From Rhizobium sp. BK399 (lineage in GTDB: Bacteria; Pseudomonadota; Alphaproteobacteria; Rhizobiales; Rhizobiaceae): a stretch of DNA of 64,000 nt. Shown in pieces: positions 1-8,461 of this stretch (positions are counted from its first letter, which is position 1; every line of letters begins with the position of its first letter). Location: contig NZ_JACIAH010000001.1 of the NCBI RefSeq assembly GCF_014194695.1, positions 1,116,001 to 1,180,000 of the forward strand. The letters are read 5' to 3'. The notes beneath the pieces are model-generated. The model made no database searches, was not told the DNA's origin, and worked only from the letters and a program-made list of their open reading frames with translations. The position numbers were made by a program, and so were the translations under genes.

Positions 1-555
1 GATGTAGTGCAGCTTCACCTTGCCATCGGCAAAGCGCAACGCGCCTTCATCGAAAATGCCGTAATAAAACAGCGCGATACCGTGATCGACCACGCCACCG
101 GCAGCCCTGACAGCATCGATGAACTTGAACATGCTGCCGCCTGCCGTCGTCAGGTCCTCGATGACGAGGACGCGCGAGCCCTCCGGCATGTTGCCTTCGA
201 TCTGTGCGTTGCGGCCGTGACCCTTCGGTTGCTTGCGGACATAGATCATCGGCAGGCTGAGGCGATCGGCGAGCAGTGCCGCAAACGGGATGCCCGCGGT
301 CTCGCCACCGGCAATGCAATCGAACTGCTCGAAACCGGCTTCGCGCAGCACGACGCTGGCGGCAAAATCCATCACGGTCGAGCGGACGCGCGGGAAAGAG
401 AGCAGCTTGCGGCAATCGATGTAGACCGGACTCGCCATGCCGGACGCGAACTTGTAGGGCTGGGCAGCATTGAAATGCACCGCCTTGATCTCCCAGAGCA
501 TCTTCGCCACGAGTTCCGCCATCGCGGCGCGGTCGGTGAATGTCGTCTGGATCAT
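1..555 (-). CDS. pyrE: Orotate phosphoribosyltransferase, C-terminus cut by window edge
   Basis: Joins orotate to PRPP to make OMP in de novo pyrimidine synthesis, in the cytoplasm. Reading the minus strand from the ATG at 555 gives [10 protein letters not shown] and then a PRPP-binding loop reading [13 protein letters not shown], which is the PRTase signature. A clear ribosome-binding site (AAAGGAGAG) sits just upstream of that ATG. About 185 residues are visible and the gene runs off the left end, so the C-terminus is missing. The next pyrimidine gene, pyrC, lies about 6 kb away on the same strand. From memory the two are near neighbours in Sinorhizobium, so the genes between them may be an insertion. 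Confidence 0.93.
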   Translation of the reverse strand, partial: MIQTTFTDRAAMAELVAKMLWEIKAVHFNAAQPYKFASGMASPVYIDCRKLLSFPRVRSTVMDFAASVVLREAGFEQFDCIAGGETAGIPFAALLADRLSLPMIYVRKQPKGHGRNAQIEGNMPEGSRVLVIEDLTTAGGSMFKFIDAVRAAGGVVDHGIALFYYGIFDEGALRFADGKVKLHYI

Positions 556-774
556 CGCTCTCTCCTTTGGTCAAATCTATGGGCCAATAGCAGCAAGCGC
601 GACAGTTTTCCAGAACGGCCAGCGGTTCGATACTCAGAAAACGTCCTGACGATCGAACGGTGTCGCCGGCGCCGCACTCCAGCCACGCAGCGTTCGAGGC
701 CTTGAGGCCGCAATGCACCAATTCTTTCAGATATTTGCGCTTGCGCGCGTATAAAGCGGCGATATCGTCATGCC

Positions 775-2046
775 ATGGACCATATCGAAGTTTTCCAGCG
801 CCTCGGCGTGGCGCTTGCCATCGGCCTCCTCGTCGGCGTCGAACGAGGCTGGCAGGAGCGTCAGATCCGTGCTGGAGGCAGGGCCGCGGGTATCCGCACG
901 TTCGGCCTCACCGGCTTTCTCGGCGGAATAGCCGGAACGCTTCAATCCATGACGGGTCCGTATCTCCCTGCGACGATCGCAGTGCTGTTGGGTCTCGTTT
1001 ACATAGCCGGTAAGTGGCAGGAGACGGAGGAGAACCACGATTATGGCATTACCACCGTCGTCGCCGCCCTTGTGGTATTCGGGCTCGGCGTCCTGGCTGC
1101 CGTCGGCGACGTTGTGACCGCGGCAGCCGGCGCCGTCGCAACGACGGTCATTCTCGCGGCGCGCCACAGCCTGCACGGCTTTCTCAGAGGGTTGACGTGG
1201 GTGGAACTCCGTTCCGCCCTGCTGCTGCTCGCGATGACCGTGATTGCTCTGCCACTGCTGCCGGACAGAGCGCTTGATCCCTGGGGTGCGCTCAATCCTT
1301 ACTCGCTCTGGCTCTTGACGATCACCATAGCGGCGCTGTCCTTTGCCGGCTACATCGCGATCCGATTGATGGGCAGCGGTCGAGGCGTTCTGCTCGCCGG
1401 GGCGGCAGGCGGGCTTGTCTCGTCGACGGCCTTGACGCTGTCCTTCGCCCGCTATTCAGCGGAGGCACCTGAAGGTGCGCGGCATCTTGCGGCCGGCGCT
1501 GGCATTGCTGGCGCCCTCTCCTACGCTCGCGTTCTTGTCATCGCCAGTGCCCTGTCCTTCACGATGCTGGTACCGCTCGCCTCAGCGCTCGTCCCGGCGA
1601 TCATCGGTTTTGTGGCCGCCGGCCTGTTTGCAGCGTGGCGTTCCAAGACTGCCACCGAGGCGCCGGAGATTGACCTGAAAAACCCCTTCGAGCTCACGAC
1701 CGTCATCTCCTTCGCGGCGCTGCTCGGTCTCATCAGCCTCGTGTCGAAGATGGCGATCGACTACGTCGGGGCATCCGCGCTCTTCGTCGTGGCAGCCATC
1801 TCCGGCCTCGTCGATGTCGATGCCATCACGCTTTCCACGGCACGCCTCGTCGGCTCGACGATCGATGTGACGACGGCGGCCGATGTCATCCTGATCGCCG
1901 TCGCGGTCAATACCATCACGAAGGTTGTACTGGCCTTCACGGCCGGACGCCGGGAATACGCGATGGCGCTCGGTGAAGCGTCGGCGGTGGCGGTCGTGCT
2001 CGGAGGCGTGGGCTACTTCACAGCGCGCAGTTTCCTGCCGGCTTAG
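775..2046 (+). CDS. MgtC/SapB-DUF4010 family integral membrane protein
   Basis: A 423-residue polytopic membrane protein. The N-terminal third carries the MgtC/SapB-like pattern (LLVGVERGWQER, then GIRTFGLTGFLGGIAG). The rest is a run of about ten hydrophobic helices matching the DUF4010 architecture. MgtC proteins affect magnesium homeostasis and acid or phosphate stress in other bacteria, but the function of the DUF4010 fusion form is not established. The gene stands alone on the plus strand, divergent from pyrE and convergent with the TetR gene. No strong ribosome-binding site is visible before the chosen ATG, so the start is moderately certain. Confidence 0.85.
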   Translation: MDHIEVFQRLGVALAIGLLVGVERGWQERQIRAGGRAAGIRTFGLTGFLGGIAGTLQSMTGPYLPATIAVLLGLVYIAGKWQETEENHDYGITTVVAALVVFGLGVLAAVGDVVTAAAGAVATTVILAARHSLHGFLRGLTWVELRSALLLLAMTVIALPLLPDRALDPWGALNPYSLWLLTITIAALSFAGYIAIRLMGSGRGVLLAGAAGGLVSSTALTLSFARYSAEAPEGARHLAAGAGIAGALSYARVLVIASALSFTMLVPLASALVPAIIGFVAAGLFAAWRSKTATEAPEIDLKNPFELTTVISFAALLGLISLVSKMAIDYVGASALFVVAAISGLVDVDAITLSTARLVGSTIDVTTAADVILIAVAVNTITKVVLAFTAGRREYAMALGEASAVAVVLGGVGYFTARSFLPA

Positions 2047-2067
2047 CCGATTGCGCCAGCGGCTAAG
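2042..2067. terminator. Convergent hairpin between DUF4010 and TetR genes
   Basis: An 8-bp inverted repeat (CTTAGCCG / CGGCTAAG, 10-nt loop) is built from the two converging stop codons. It lacks a clear U-tract on either side, so it is only a weak candidate for a shared terminator. Confidence 0.35.
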
Positions 2068-2713
2068 ACAGTCGCGCGATATCGGCCGGCAGCATTCGTT
2101 GATAAAGGGCAATCGCTGCCTGTCCCTCGGCATCATCCAGCGAAATCGCGTAGCGGACGGCGGCGGCGAGAAGCTGCATCGTCAGTCTGGCAACGGCGAT
2201 CAGCTCGCTTCTGCTCCGCTCCGGCTCCAGCTTTGCAAGAACGGAAAACAAGGCCTGGGCATGAAACTCCATGTCCTCGGCATCGACCTGCTGCAGCAGC
2301 CGGTCGGCCTGGGTGGCGATCCAAATGTCTCGCATCACCGGCTCCTGCCGGAAAAAGGCGTAGTACTGGTCGGCGATGTTGCAGAGAGCCTGGCGGAGCG
2401 TCTTCGCGTCCGCCACTGTTGCGAGCTCCGCCTCGACGCAAGCCCTGCCCTGCTCGTTGAAGCGCTCAGCAAGCGTGCGGATGATCGAACTCTTGTCGGG
2501 GAAATACTGATAGAGCGCCCCGAAGGATAGCTCGGCCTTTTCAACGATCTCGCTCATTTTCAGCGCGTCGCTGCCATTCCTCTCGATCAGTTCCAGCGCC
2601 GCCGACAAGATCTTCTCGAAACGCTCCCGGCCTCGCTTCTGCTGCGGGATGCGGCGTGGCTGGCCGGTCTGTTCCGGCTGTCGTCTGCGCCTGGCGGCAA
2701 CCTTGTCGCCCAT
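2063..2713 (-). CDS. TetR family transcriptional regulator
   Basis: A one-component repressor-type regulator of about 216 residues. The N-terminal TetR helix-turn-helix is plain: ILSAALELIERNGSDALKMSEIVEKAELSFGALYQYFPDKSSIIRTL, around residues 35-80. An all-helical ligand domain follows. The basic N-terminal tail (RRRRQPEQ) precedes the fold. I prefer the ATG at 2713, which has GGAGAG six bases upstream, over the ATG at 2725, which has none. The gene is divergent from an NAD(P)-binding protein gene. The 100-bp gap holds two near-identical palindromes that are the obvious operator, so autoregulation and control of the divergent pair are likely. The ligand is unknown. Confidence 0.9.
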   Translation of the reverse strand: MGDKVAARRRRQPEQTGQPRRIPQQKRGRERFEKILSAALELIERNGSDALKMSEIVEKAELSFGALYQYFPDKSSIIRTLAERFNEQGRACVEAELATVADAKTLRQALCNIADQYYAFFRQEPVMRDIWIATQADRLLQQVDAEDMEFHAQALFSVLAKLEPERSRSELIAVARLTMQLLAAAVRYAISLDDAEGQAAIALYQRMLPADIARLS

Positions 2714-2737
2714 TCCGCTCTCCATTTTTCACTTGAC

Positions 2738-2796
2738 GATCAAAATAAGAGAGTTTATCTCATTTTGCAAATGGGAGACTTTCTCTTATTTTGATC
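2738..2796. promoter_or_regulatory. Twin palindromic operator between TetR gene and NAD(P)-binding gene
   Basis: Two 19-bp imperfect palindromes, ATAAGAGAGTTTATCTCAT (2745-2763) and ATGGGAGACTTTCTCTTAT (2771-2789), lie 26 bp apart centre to centre in opposite orientation. Together they make a perfect 15-bp outer inverted repeat (2738-2752 and 2782-2796, GATCAAAATAAGAGA). Size and symmetry fit a TetR dimer site present twice. The array spans the region where both divergent promoters must lie. Confidence 0.8.
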
Positions 2797-2811
2797 GGAG
2801 GAGTGTTCAGC

Positions 2812-3636
2812 ATGCAAGATTCCGAAATCATTCTCATCGGCGGCTCAGGCAAAACAGGTGGCCGCGTGGCCGACCGGCTGAAGAAGAGAGAACTTGGCTT
2901 CCGCTTTGCCTCCCGCTCCAGCGTGCGGCCATTCGATTGGGAAAAGCCGGCCGCCTGGGCCGCAGCGCTCGTCGGAGCAAAAAGCGCCTATGTGAGCTTT
3001 CAGCCTGACCTTTCCGTATCTTGGGCCGCCGATGCAATCGGCAGACTCGCCCACACGGCTATCGACTGTGGCCTTACGCATATGGTGCTGTTGTCCGGTC
3101 GCGGCGAGGAAGGTGCGCACCGGGCGGAGGATGCGCTCAAGGCATCCGGCATCGGCTACACCATCCTGCGCGCCTCGTGGTTCTGCCAGAACTTCAGCGA
3201 GGGCGCCTTTGCCGAGCCGATCGGCGCGGGTCTATTGGCGCTTACGGCGGGCGCGGTGAAAGAACCTTTCGTCGATGCGGACGACATTGCCGACGCGGCC
3301 GTTGCTGCGTTGACCGATACCCGACACCTCGGGAAGACCTACGAACTGACCGGTCCGCGGGCGCTGACCTTCCGCGAGGCCGTCGCCGAGATCGCTGCAG
3401 CGAGCGGCAGGGACCTCAGCTATGAGCAGATCTCAATGGGAGAGTTCAGGGAGGGTCTTGCGGCCGCCGGGCTGCCGAAAGACATCATCGACCTGCTCGA
3501 GGAGCTCTTCACGCAGGTGCTTGACGGCAGGAATTCGCAGGTTGCGAGTGGAGTCGCGGATATTCTAGGCCGCCCTGCCAGGGATTTCGGTGTTTATGCT
3601 CGAGATGCCGCGGCATGTCGCACATGGAGGGTATGA
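2812..3636 (+). CDS. NmrA-like NAD(P)-binding protein (atypical SDR)
   Basis: A 274-residue Rossmann-fold protein. The dinucleotide loop IILIGGSGKTGGRVADRL is at residues 6-23. It is followed by the atypical-SDR pattern of NmrA/quinone-oxidoreductase-2-like proteins (HMVLLSGRGEEGAHRAEDALKASG, then YTILRASWFCQNF) and the DADDIADAAVAAL segment. Proteins of this group reduce quinones or act as redox sensors; the substrate here cannot be read. The ATG at 2812 has GGAGGAG upstream. It is the first gene downstream of the double TetR operator and its stop overlaps the next gene as ATGA, so the two are probably one operon under TetR control. Confidence 0.85.
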   Translation: MQDSEIILIGGSGKTGGRVADRLKKRELGFRFASRSSVRPFDWEKPAAWAAALVGAKSAYVSFQPDLSVSWAADAIGRLAHTAIDCGLTHMVLLSGRGEEGAHRAEDALKASGIGYTILRASWFCQNFSEGAFAEPIGAGLLALTAGAVKEPFVDADDIADAAVAALTDTRHLGKTYELTGPRALTFREAVAEIAAASGRDLSYEQISMGEFREGLAAAGLPKDIIDLLEELFTQVLDGRNSQVASGVADILGRPARDFGVYARDAAACRTWRV

Positions 3637-4121
3637 CAGTGGCAGGTGTTCTCGGTATCGTTTTGGCGGCCGCTGCGATCGGCAGCGGCCTCGTCGCGGG
3701 TATCTTCTTTGCCTTCTCGACCTTCATCATGACCTCGTTTGCCCGCATTCCTCCCGAGCAGGGCATCGCCGCGATGAACTCCATCAACCTCACGATCGTG
3801 CGCTCGCCCTTCATGCTGCTGTTCGTGCCGACGGCGGCCCTCTGTCTCGTGATCGCCGCCTTCGCGTTCCTTCATTGGCGTGGTGGCCTCAGCGTTTGGA
3901 TGCTCGCGGGCGCAGCGCTCTATCTGCTTGCATCGTTTCTCTCGACGATCGTCTTCAACGTGCCGATGAATGACGCCTTGGCAAAGGTGAGCGGCAGCGG
4001 CGCCGAGGCGACTGCTCTCTGGACCAGCTATCTCAAGGACTGGACATGGTGGAACCATGTCAGGACGGTCGCCTCGCTGCTCGCCTCGATCGCCTTCGTG
4101 CGCGCCCTAATACTAATATGA
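3633..4121 (+). CDS. DUF1772 (anthrone-oxygenase-like) membrane protein
   Basis: About 162 residues with four predicted membrane helices. The family hallmark is visible: AGIFFAFSTFIMTSFARIPPEQGIAAMNSIN near the N-terminus, then LSTIVFNVPMNDAL and a C-terminal WTWWNHVRT segment. The DUF1772 family includes fungal anthrone oxygenases, but bacterial members have no settled role. It is translationally coupled to the preceding NAD(P)-binding gene: ATGA overlap at 3633-3636. In-frame ATGs at 3615 and 3624 are alternative starts. Together the two proteins look like a small TetR-controlled redox pair. Confidence 0.8.
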   Translation: MTVAGVLGIVLAAAAIGSGLVAGIFFAFSTFIMTSFARIPPEQGIAAMNSINLTIVRSPFMLLFVPTAALCLVIAAFAFLHWRGGLSVWMLAGAALYLLASFLSTIVFNVPMNDALAKVSGSGAEATALWTSYLKDWTWWNHVRTVASLLASIAFVRALILI

Positions 4122-4124
4122 AAA

Positions 4125-4145
4125 GGCGGGGGCGATCTTCCCGCC
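4125..4145. terminator. Weak convergent hairpin after DUF1772 gene
   Basis: GGCGGG and CCCGCC arms with a 9-nt loop lie between the converging DUF1772 and glyoxalase-like genes. There is no U-tract, so this is a weak candidate. Confidence 0.35.
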
Positions 4146-4154
4146 CTGCCGGCG

Positions 4155-4691
4155 TTACGTCCGCTCGCAGAATGTTAGCCGGTTATTGAAGGGGTCAATG
4201 ACCTCCATTTCCAGGCCCCACGGTGCTTCCTGCAAACCGGGCTTCATATAGCGATAGTCCTTGGCCGCAAGTTCCGCCTGAAAGGCGCGAACGCCGGTGA
4301 CGGGAATGAAGGCGCGGGCGCCGGGGCTGGCATCGCCGGAATGCTCGCTGAGGTGCAAGATCATGCCGCTTCTCGATACCTGGCAGTAGAGCGGGAAATG
4401 ATCGCCGAAGCGGTGCTCCCAATCGAGGGCGAAGCCGAGGAAGCCGCAATAGAACTCCTTCGTCTTGTCGACGTCGAAGATGCGGAAGATCGGGATTGGT
4501 GGCTGGATAGCAATGGCCGACGGCGCCGCTTCCTGCTCGTCAAGCTTGGCCGATAGGATATTCCATTGATCGAAGCCGAATTGGCGAGCAACGATCTCCA
4601 GAGTTTCGCTGTGCGTGAGGTCTATATTGCGGGCGGCCATTGCCTGCCGCAACGCTTTCGCCATGAGTTTGGCGTCGCGAAAATCGCGCAT
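4155..4691 (-). CDS. Glyoxalase-superfamily (bleomycin-resistance-like) protein
   Basis: A 178-residue two-part protein. Residues 1-55 form a short helical domain (LAKALRQAM, THSETLEIVARQFGFDQWNILSAKL) seen in front of some glyoxalase-fold proteins. Residues 62-178 are one vicinal-oxygen-chelate module (PIFRIFDVDKTKEFYCGFLGFALDWEH, then MILHLSEHSGD, ending in EMEVIDPFNNRLTF), like bleomycin-binding proteins. Such proteins bind or detoxify small electrophiles or antibiotics; the ligand here is unknown. It stands alone, convergent with the DUF1772 gene. Confidence 0.82.
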   Translation of the reverse strand: MRDFRDAKLMAKALRQAMAARNIDLTHSETLEIVARQFGFDQWNILSAKLDEQEAAPSAIAIQPPIPIFRIFDVDKTKEFYCGFLGFALDWEHRFGDHFPLYCQVSRSGMILHLSEHSGDASPGARAFIPVTGVRAFQAELAAKDYRYMKPGLQEAPWGLEMEVIDPFNNRLTFCERT

Positions 4692-4880
4692 GATTCATTC
4701 CTTCCGTTGGCGGCAAACAGGATGATCAGTGCCCGCGTCTGCTGACCCGTTCGCCATCGATCGCCAAACGGCAAGGGATGTGAAGGAGGTATCTGGATGC
4801 ATTCACCATCGCGCTTTCGCGCCGCGGGGCGGCTGGCCGCATCCGGCCGACTGCGACCATAGGCGAGCCGACGTTTCCGA

Positions 4881-6059
4881 TCAAGAGCCGGTGCGAACGG
4901 GTCCGGCCGGTACGGAATGGAGACGGCTTGCAAGCTCGATCCGGTTACGACCCGCACGCTTGGCTTCGTAGAGCGCCTTGTCGGCGGCGCTCAGCATGGC
5001 GTCGAAATCCATTGGCATTGATCGCCCCGGCGCGACGCCGACGCTGACCGTGCATTTAAGGGTTTCGTCCTCAAGATAGATCTCTCGGGCGGCGAATGCC
5101 TTGCGGATGCGCTCCGCCACCATTTCGGCGCGGCCCGGCGCCATCTCTTTCAAAACCAGCGCAAACTCCTCGCCACCCAAACGGGCGGCGGTATCGCCGG
5201 CCCGGCAATTCGCAGCGAGCTCGCCGGCAAAGACCTTCAGCACGCGGTCGCCGCCGGCATGTCCGAACGTGTCGTTGATCGATTTGAAGTGATCGAGATC
5301 GAACACCAGGACGGCGGTCGCCGGCCCCATGGTGCCCTGTCCATAGCGATCGAAAAGAGCCCGCCGGTTCACAAGCCCCGTGAGCGGATCCGTCATGGCA
5401 TCCAGGCGATGGCGAGCGGCGAGCCGCCACTGATGAAGCGCCAGCGACAGCGCGCCGATACCGGTCATGCTGGCGATGCAGATCGCAAGGCTTAGATCCT
5501 CGGCCCAATTGCTGGGCGCAACCCCGAGGACCATCTTTCCATCGGCAATCAGAACGGCGGCGCAAAGCACAAAGGAGATCGCCGTCAGGGCATAGAGGCC
5601 GGTAATTCCCGTCAAAGGCGCCGGCGCCTCCGCGCGCGCCCGCCAGTACTGATGGGCCGTGGCAAAAAGCAATACGGCGATCGCGAGGTTATCCGCGATG
5701 AAGGCCAGCCCGTCCAATCCAAGCAGCAACAGCGGGATCGAGACGAGCATCGCGGCGAGAGCGCAGCAAATGATGGCAATGCGCGGCAGCTTGCCAGTTC
5801 GGAATTGATAGCCGGCACCCCAAACAGCGGCAAAGCCGGCATGGAACAACACGAAGGCAACGACGGCAAGGCCCATCTTGGGCTCGTCGACATAAAGACC
5901 ATAGGCGACAATGCCGCTGACGATCAGAACAAGACCGAAGGTACAGGTTAAGAGAAAAGTCTCGGTCCGGCGCGCAAACCAACTCCCGAGCAGCGTGACA
6001 GCAAGACACGTGGCCGAGACTGCAAGCGCCATCAAAAGGGAATTGTAATCAAGCGTCAT
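4881..6059 (-). CDS. Membrane diguanylate cyclase (GGDEF)
   Basis: Makes cyclic-di-GMP from two GTP. The first 200 or so residues are seven to eight hydrophobic helices forming a membrane sensor region of no named type. A GGDEF domain follows from about residue 225: TDPLTGLVNRRAL, FDLDHFKSINDTFGHAGGDRVL, and an active-site GGEEF at residues 305-309. The product-inhibition I-site RAGD lies at 296-299, exactly five residues before it, so the enzyme should be both active and feedback-inhibited. There is no EAL domain. The gene is isolated on the minus strand between the glyoxalase-like gene and pyrC. Confidence 0.92.
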   Translation of the reverse strand: MTLDYNSLLMALAVSATCLAVTLLGSWFARRTETFLLTCTFGLVLIVSGIVAYGLYVDEPKMGLAVVAFVLFHAGFAAVWGAGYQFRTGKLPRIAIICCALAAMLVSIPLLLLGLDGLAFIADNLAIAVLLFATAHQYWRARAEAPAPLTGITGLYALTAISFVLCAAVLIADGKMVLGVAPSNWAEDLSLAICIASMTGIGALSLALHQWRLAARHRLDAMTDPLTGLVNRRALFDRYGQGTMGPATAVLVFDLDHFKSINDTFGHAGGDRVLKVFAGELAANCRAGDTAARLGGEEFALVLKEMAPGRAEMVAERIRKAFAAREIYLEDETLKCTVSVGVAPGRSMPMDFDAMLSAADKALYEAKRAGRNRIELASRLHSVPAGPVRTGS

Positions 6060-6239
6060 GCTTTATCGCGACGGCTGCCGCGCCCCTCATTCGTGCGAAG
6101 CCTACGAGTCTGCTATGAGGAATGTCTTACCTATTTCGTTAAAAATTCATGCATTTAAATCAACAATAAGGCGCGGACAGCACATTGCCGCCGCCCTGAA
6201 AGAACAGCAGCAGTAAAAACTGCGTGATGCCAGCAAATC

Positions 6240-7280
6240 CTACCGCTCAACGTCCCAATGGAGCGGGAACATTGGATCGAAAACTGTAACTAGGCCCCCG
6301 CCGGTTTCAACTTTACCTGGAAAATTGACCGGCTCTTCACGCTTGACCAGCGTTATTCTTTCTTCGTTCACCGGCAGACCATACCAGACGGGTCCGTTCA
6401 GCGACGCAAAGGTCTCGAGCTTGTCGAGAGCGTTTTCCTGTTCGAAGACATGCGCAAGGCAACTCATCGTGTTGATCGAGGTGTAGATGCCGGCGCAGCC
6501 GCAGGCGCATTCCTTCAACGGATCGACATGCGGAGCCGAATCCGTGCCGAGGAAGAAACGCGGATCGCCGCTCGTTGCGGCGGCACGCAACGCAAGCCGG
6601 TGATTTTCGCGCTTGGCGACCGGCAGGCAATAGTAATGCGGGCGGATACCGCCGACGAGAATGGCGTTGCGGTTGATGATCAGGTGGTGCGTCGTGATCG
6701 ACCCTGCAAGATTGGCCTTCGCAGACTTGATGTAGTCGATGCCGTCCTTGGTGGTCACGTGCTCCATCGTGACCTTGAGTTCGGGCAGACGCTTGCGCAG
6801 GGGATCGAGCACCGTTTCAATGAACACCGCTTCGCGATCGAAGATGTCAACCTCAGATGTCGTCACCTCGCCGTGAACGCAAAGCGGAAGTCCGATCTTC
6901 GCCATCCGCTCCAGCACCGGCATCGCCTTTTCGATATCGCGCACGCCGCCATGCGAGTTGGTCGTCGCACCAGCCGGGTAGAGCTTGACCGCGGTGATGA
7001 GCCCGCTTGTCTTGCCGGCTTCGACGTCATCTGGGTTGGTATGTTCCGTCAGATAGAGCGTCATCAGCGGCTGGAACCTGTCGCCCTTTGGTAGTGCCGC
7101 CATGATGCGACCGCGATAGGCTTCAGCATCCGCGGTGGTGACCACCGGAGGCACCAGGTTCGGCATGATGATTGCGCGGGCGAAGTCGCGGCTGGTATCA
7201 CCAATCACACCCTCCAACATGGCTCCATCACGCAGGTGAAGGTGCCAATCATCGGGGCGACGGATGGTGATCGATTGCAT
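6240..7280 (-). CDS. pyrC: Dihydroorotase
   Basis: Cyclises carbamoyl-aspartate to dihydroorotate in pyrimidine synthesis. The type II (E. coli PyrC-like) form is shown by the N-terminal metal motif [10 protein letters not shown] (residues 9-18), the [11 protein letters not shown] segment carrying the bridging lysine, and LCVHGEV and MEHVTT histidine motifs. The FLGTDSAPH segment carries the catalytic aspartate. Starting at MQSITIRR (7280) gives 346 residues, the usual family length; an upstream in-frame ATG at 7355 would add 25 unrelated residues. It is on the same strand as pyrE but is not contiguous with it here. Confidence 0.96.
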   Translation of the reverse strand: MQSITIRRPDDWHLHLRDGAMLEGVIGDTSRDFARAIIMPNLVPPVVTTADAEAYRGRIMAALPKGDRFQPLMTLYLTEHTNPDDVEAGKTSGLITAVKLYPAGATTNSHGGVRDIEKAMPVLERMAKIGLPLCVHGEVTTSEVDIFDREAVFIETVLDPLRKRLPELKVTMEHVTTKDGIDYIKSAKANLAGSITTHHLIINRNAILVGGIRPHYYCLPVAKRENHRLALRAAATSGDPRFFLGTDSAPHVDPLKECACGCAGIYTSINTMSCLAHVFEQENALDKLETFASLNGPVWYGLPVNEERITLVKREEPVNFPGKVETGGGLVTVFDPMFPLHWDVER

Positions 7281-7371
7281 GCGCTGAAACTCCGCGGGCT
7301 GCTGATAACGTTCAGCCCTGCGCATTATCACCCCGAAGCGGGGCATGGCAAACATTTTGCCCGCGGCTCTT

Positions 7372-7722
7372 TCAAGCAGATGGTGAACCGTATTCGTTGA
7401 CGCCTGATGTGCCGGGGCTGAGATACCAGACGAGCAGAACGATCCAGCCTACGAGCGGAATGATGCCGACGAGGATCCACCAGCCGGAGCGGCCGACATC
7501 ATGAAGGCGGCGGATCGCCACGCCCAGGCCGGGAAGCAGGACGGCAAGCCCGTAGATTGCGCCAAGAATCTCGTGGCCGAAGAGAAGATAGTCGACGACG
7601 GCCAGGATCAGCGATGCGACAACATTGAAGAGCGCAAACCACCAAAATTCCGGTCGCCCGGCGCGCCCGCTGAAAACGGCATATTTAGAGAAGACTGACG
7701 AGACTGCTTCGGTGAAGCTCAT
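7372..7722 (-). CDS. DUF805 family small membrane protein
   Basis: A 116-residue protein with three to four hydrophobic helices and the family features [17 protein letters not shown] near the N-terminus and [15 protein letters not shown] in the middle. DUF805 proteins are widespread inner-membrane proteins without a known function. It lies 92 bp upstream of the pyrC start on the same strand and downstream of frcK. Confidence 0.85.
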   Translation of the reverse strand: MSFTEAVSSVFSKYAVFSGRAGRPEFWWFALFNVVASLILAVVDYLLFGHEILGAIYGLAVLLPGLGVAIRRLHDVGRSGWWILVGIIPLVGWIVLLVWYLSPGTSGVNEYGSPSA

Positions 7723-7834
7723 GCGCTATCCCTCCATGTCCAAGCGTTCCGCTCACAAAGCGGAAGTTGCATGTAGGCGAGCGTGCAACGATTCCATCTA
7801 TTGCCGCAAGGCTGCTTGGCCCGGCAGAGGCGGA

Positions 7835-8461
7835 TCAGGCTACCTCAAGCGTTACGTCCGCCCTACGGCGGTTACCGAGGATCAGCCGGCCATTGGGGAG
7901 GTCGTTGCCATAGACCTTGGCGCTCGCTTCCTCTTCGCTGAGCTTGTAGCCGCGCCAACGCTCCCACAGCCGTTCCTCGAGCACCTCGATCGGTGGCGCA
8001 AGCATGACCGAGTAGTCGAAGATGCCTTCGAGCTCCGCCCATTTGCCTTGGCTGAAAAGCAGGTAGTTGCCTTCGACGATGATAAACCGATGTTCCGGCG
8101 AGACGACGCGCGCCGAGGCGATGGCAAGTTCGCGGGAACGATCGAAAACCGGGATCAACACTTCCTGGTCGGCCGGACGCACGGCGCGGATGATATCGAG
8201 GAAGCCGCGGACATCGAAGGTCTCCGGGATACCTTTCCGGGAAAGCAGGCCACGTTCGATGAGGATGGCGTTGTCCATATGGAAGCCGTCCATCGGCAGG
8301 ACCTCGGCCGTCTCTCCTCTAGCTCTGAGGGCGTCGCCGAGATTGTCCGCCATGGTCGACTTGCCAGCGCCGGGCGGGCCGGCGATGGCGATCAGGAAGC
8401 GCTTTACATCGCCGGCGCGGCTGACGACGTCGCCGGCGATTTCATCGATCGTTACGCTCAT
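7835..8461 (-). CDS. frcK: P-loop sugar/nucleoside kinase-like protein of the fructose import operon
   Basis: A 208-residue P-loop kinase of the uridine kinase/phosphoribulokinase type: Walker A AGPPGAGKST at residues 25-34, LPMDGFHMDN, and a lid region EGNYLLFSQGKWAEL. Its position as last gene of frcB-frcC-frcA-frcK matches the S. meliloti operon known from the literature. Its start overlaps the frcA stop as ATGA, so the two are translationally coupled. It is presumed to act on a sugar brought in by the transporter, but its exact substrate is not shown by sequence. Confidence 0.9.
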   Translation of the reverse strand: MSVTIDEIAGDVVSRAGDVKRFLIAIAGPPGAGKSTMADNLGDALRARGETAEVLPMDGFHMDNAILIERGLLSRKGIPETFDVRGFLDIIRAVRPADQEVLIPVFDRSRELAIASARVVSPEHRFIIVEGNYLLFSQGKWAELEGIFDYSVMLAPPIEVLEERLWERWRGYKLSEEEASAKVYGNDLPNGRLILGNRRRADVTLEVA

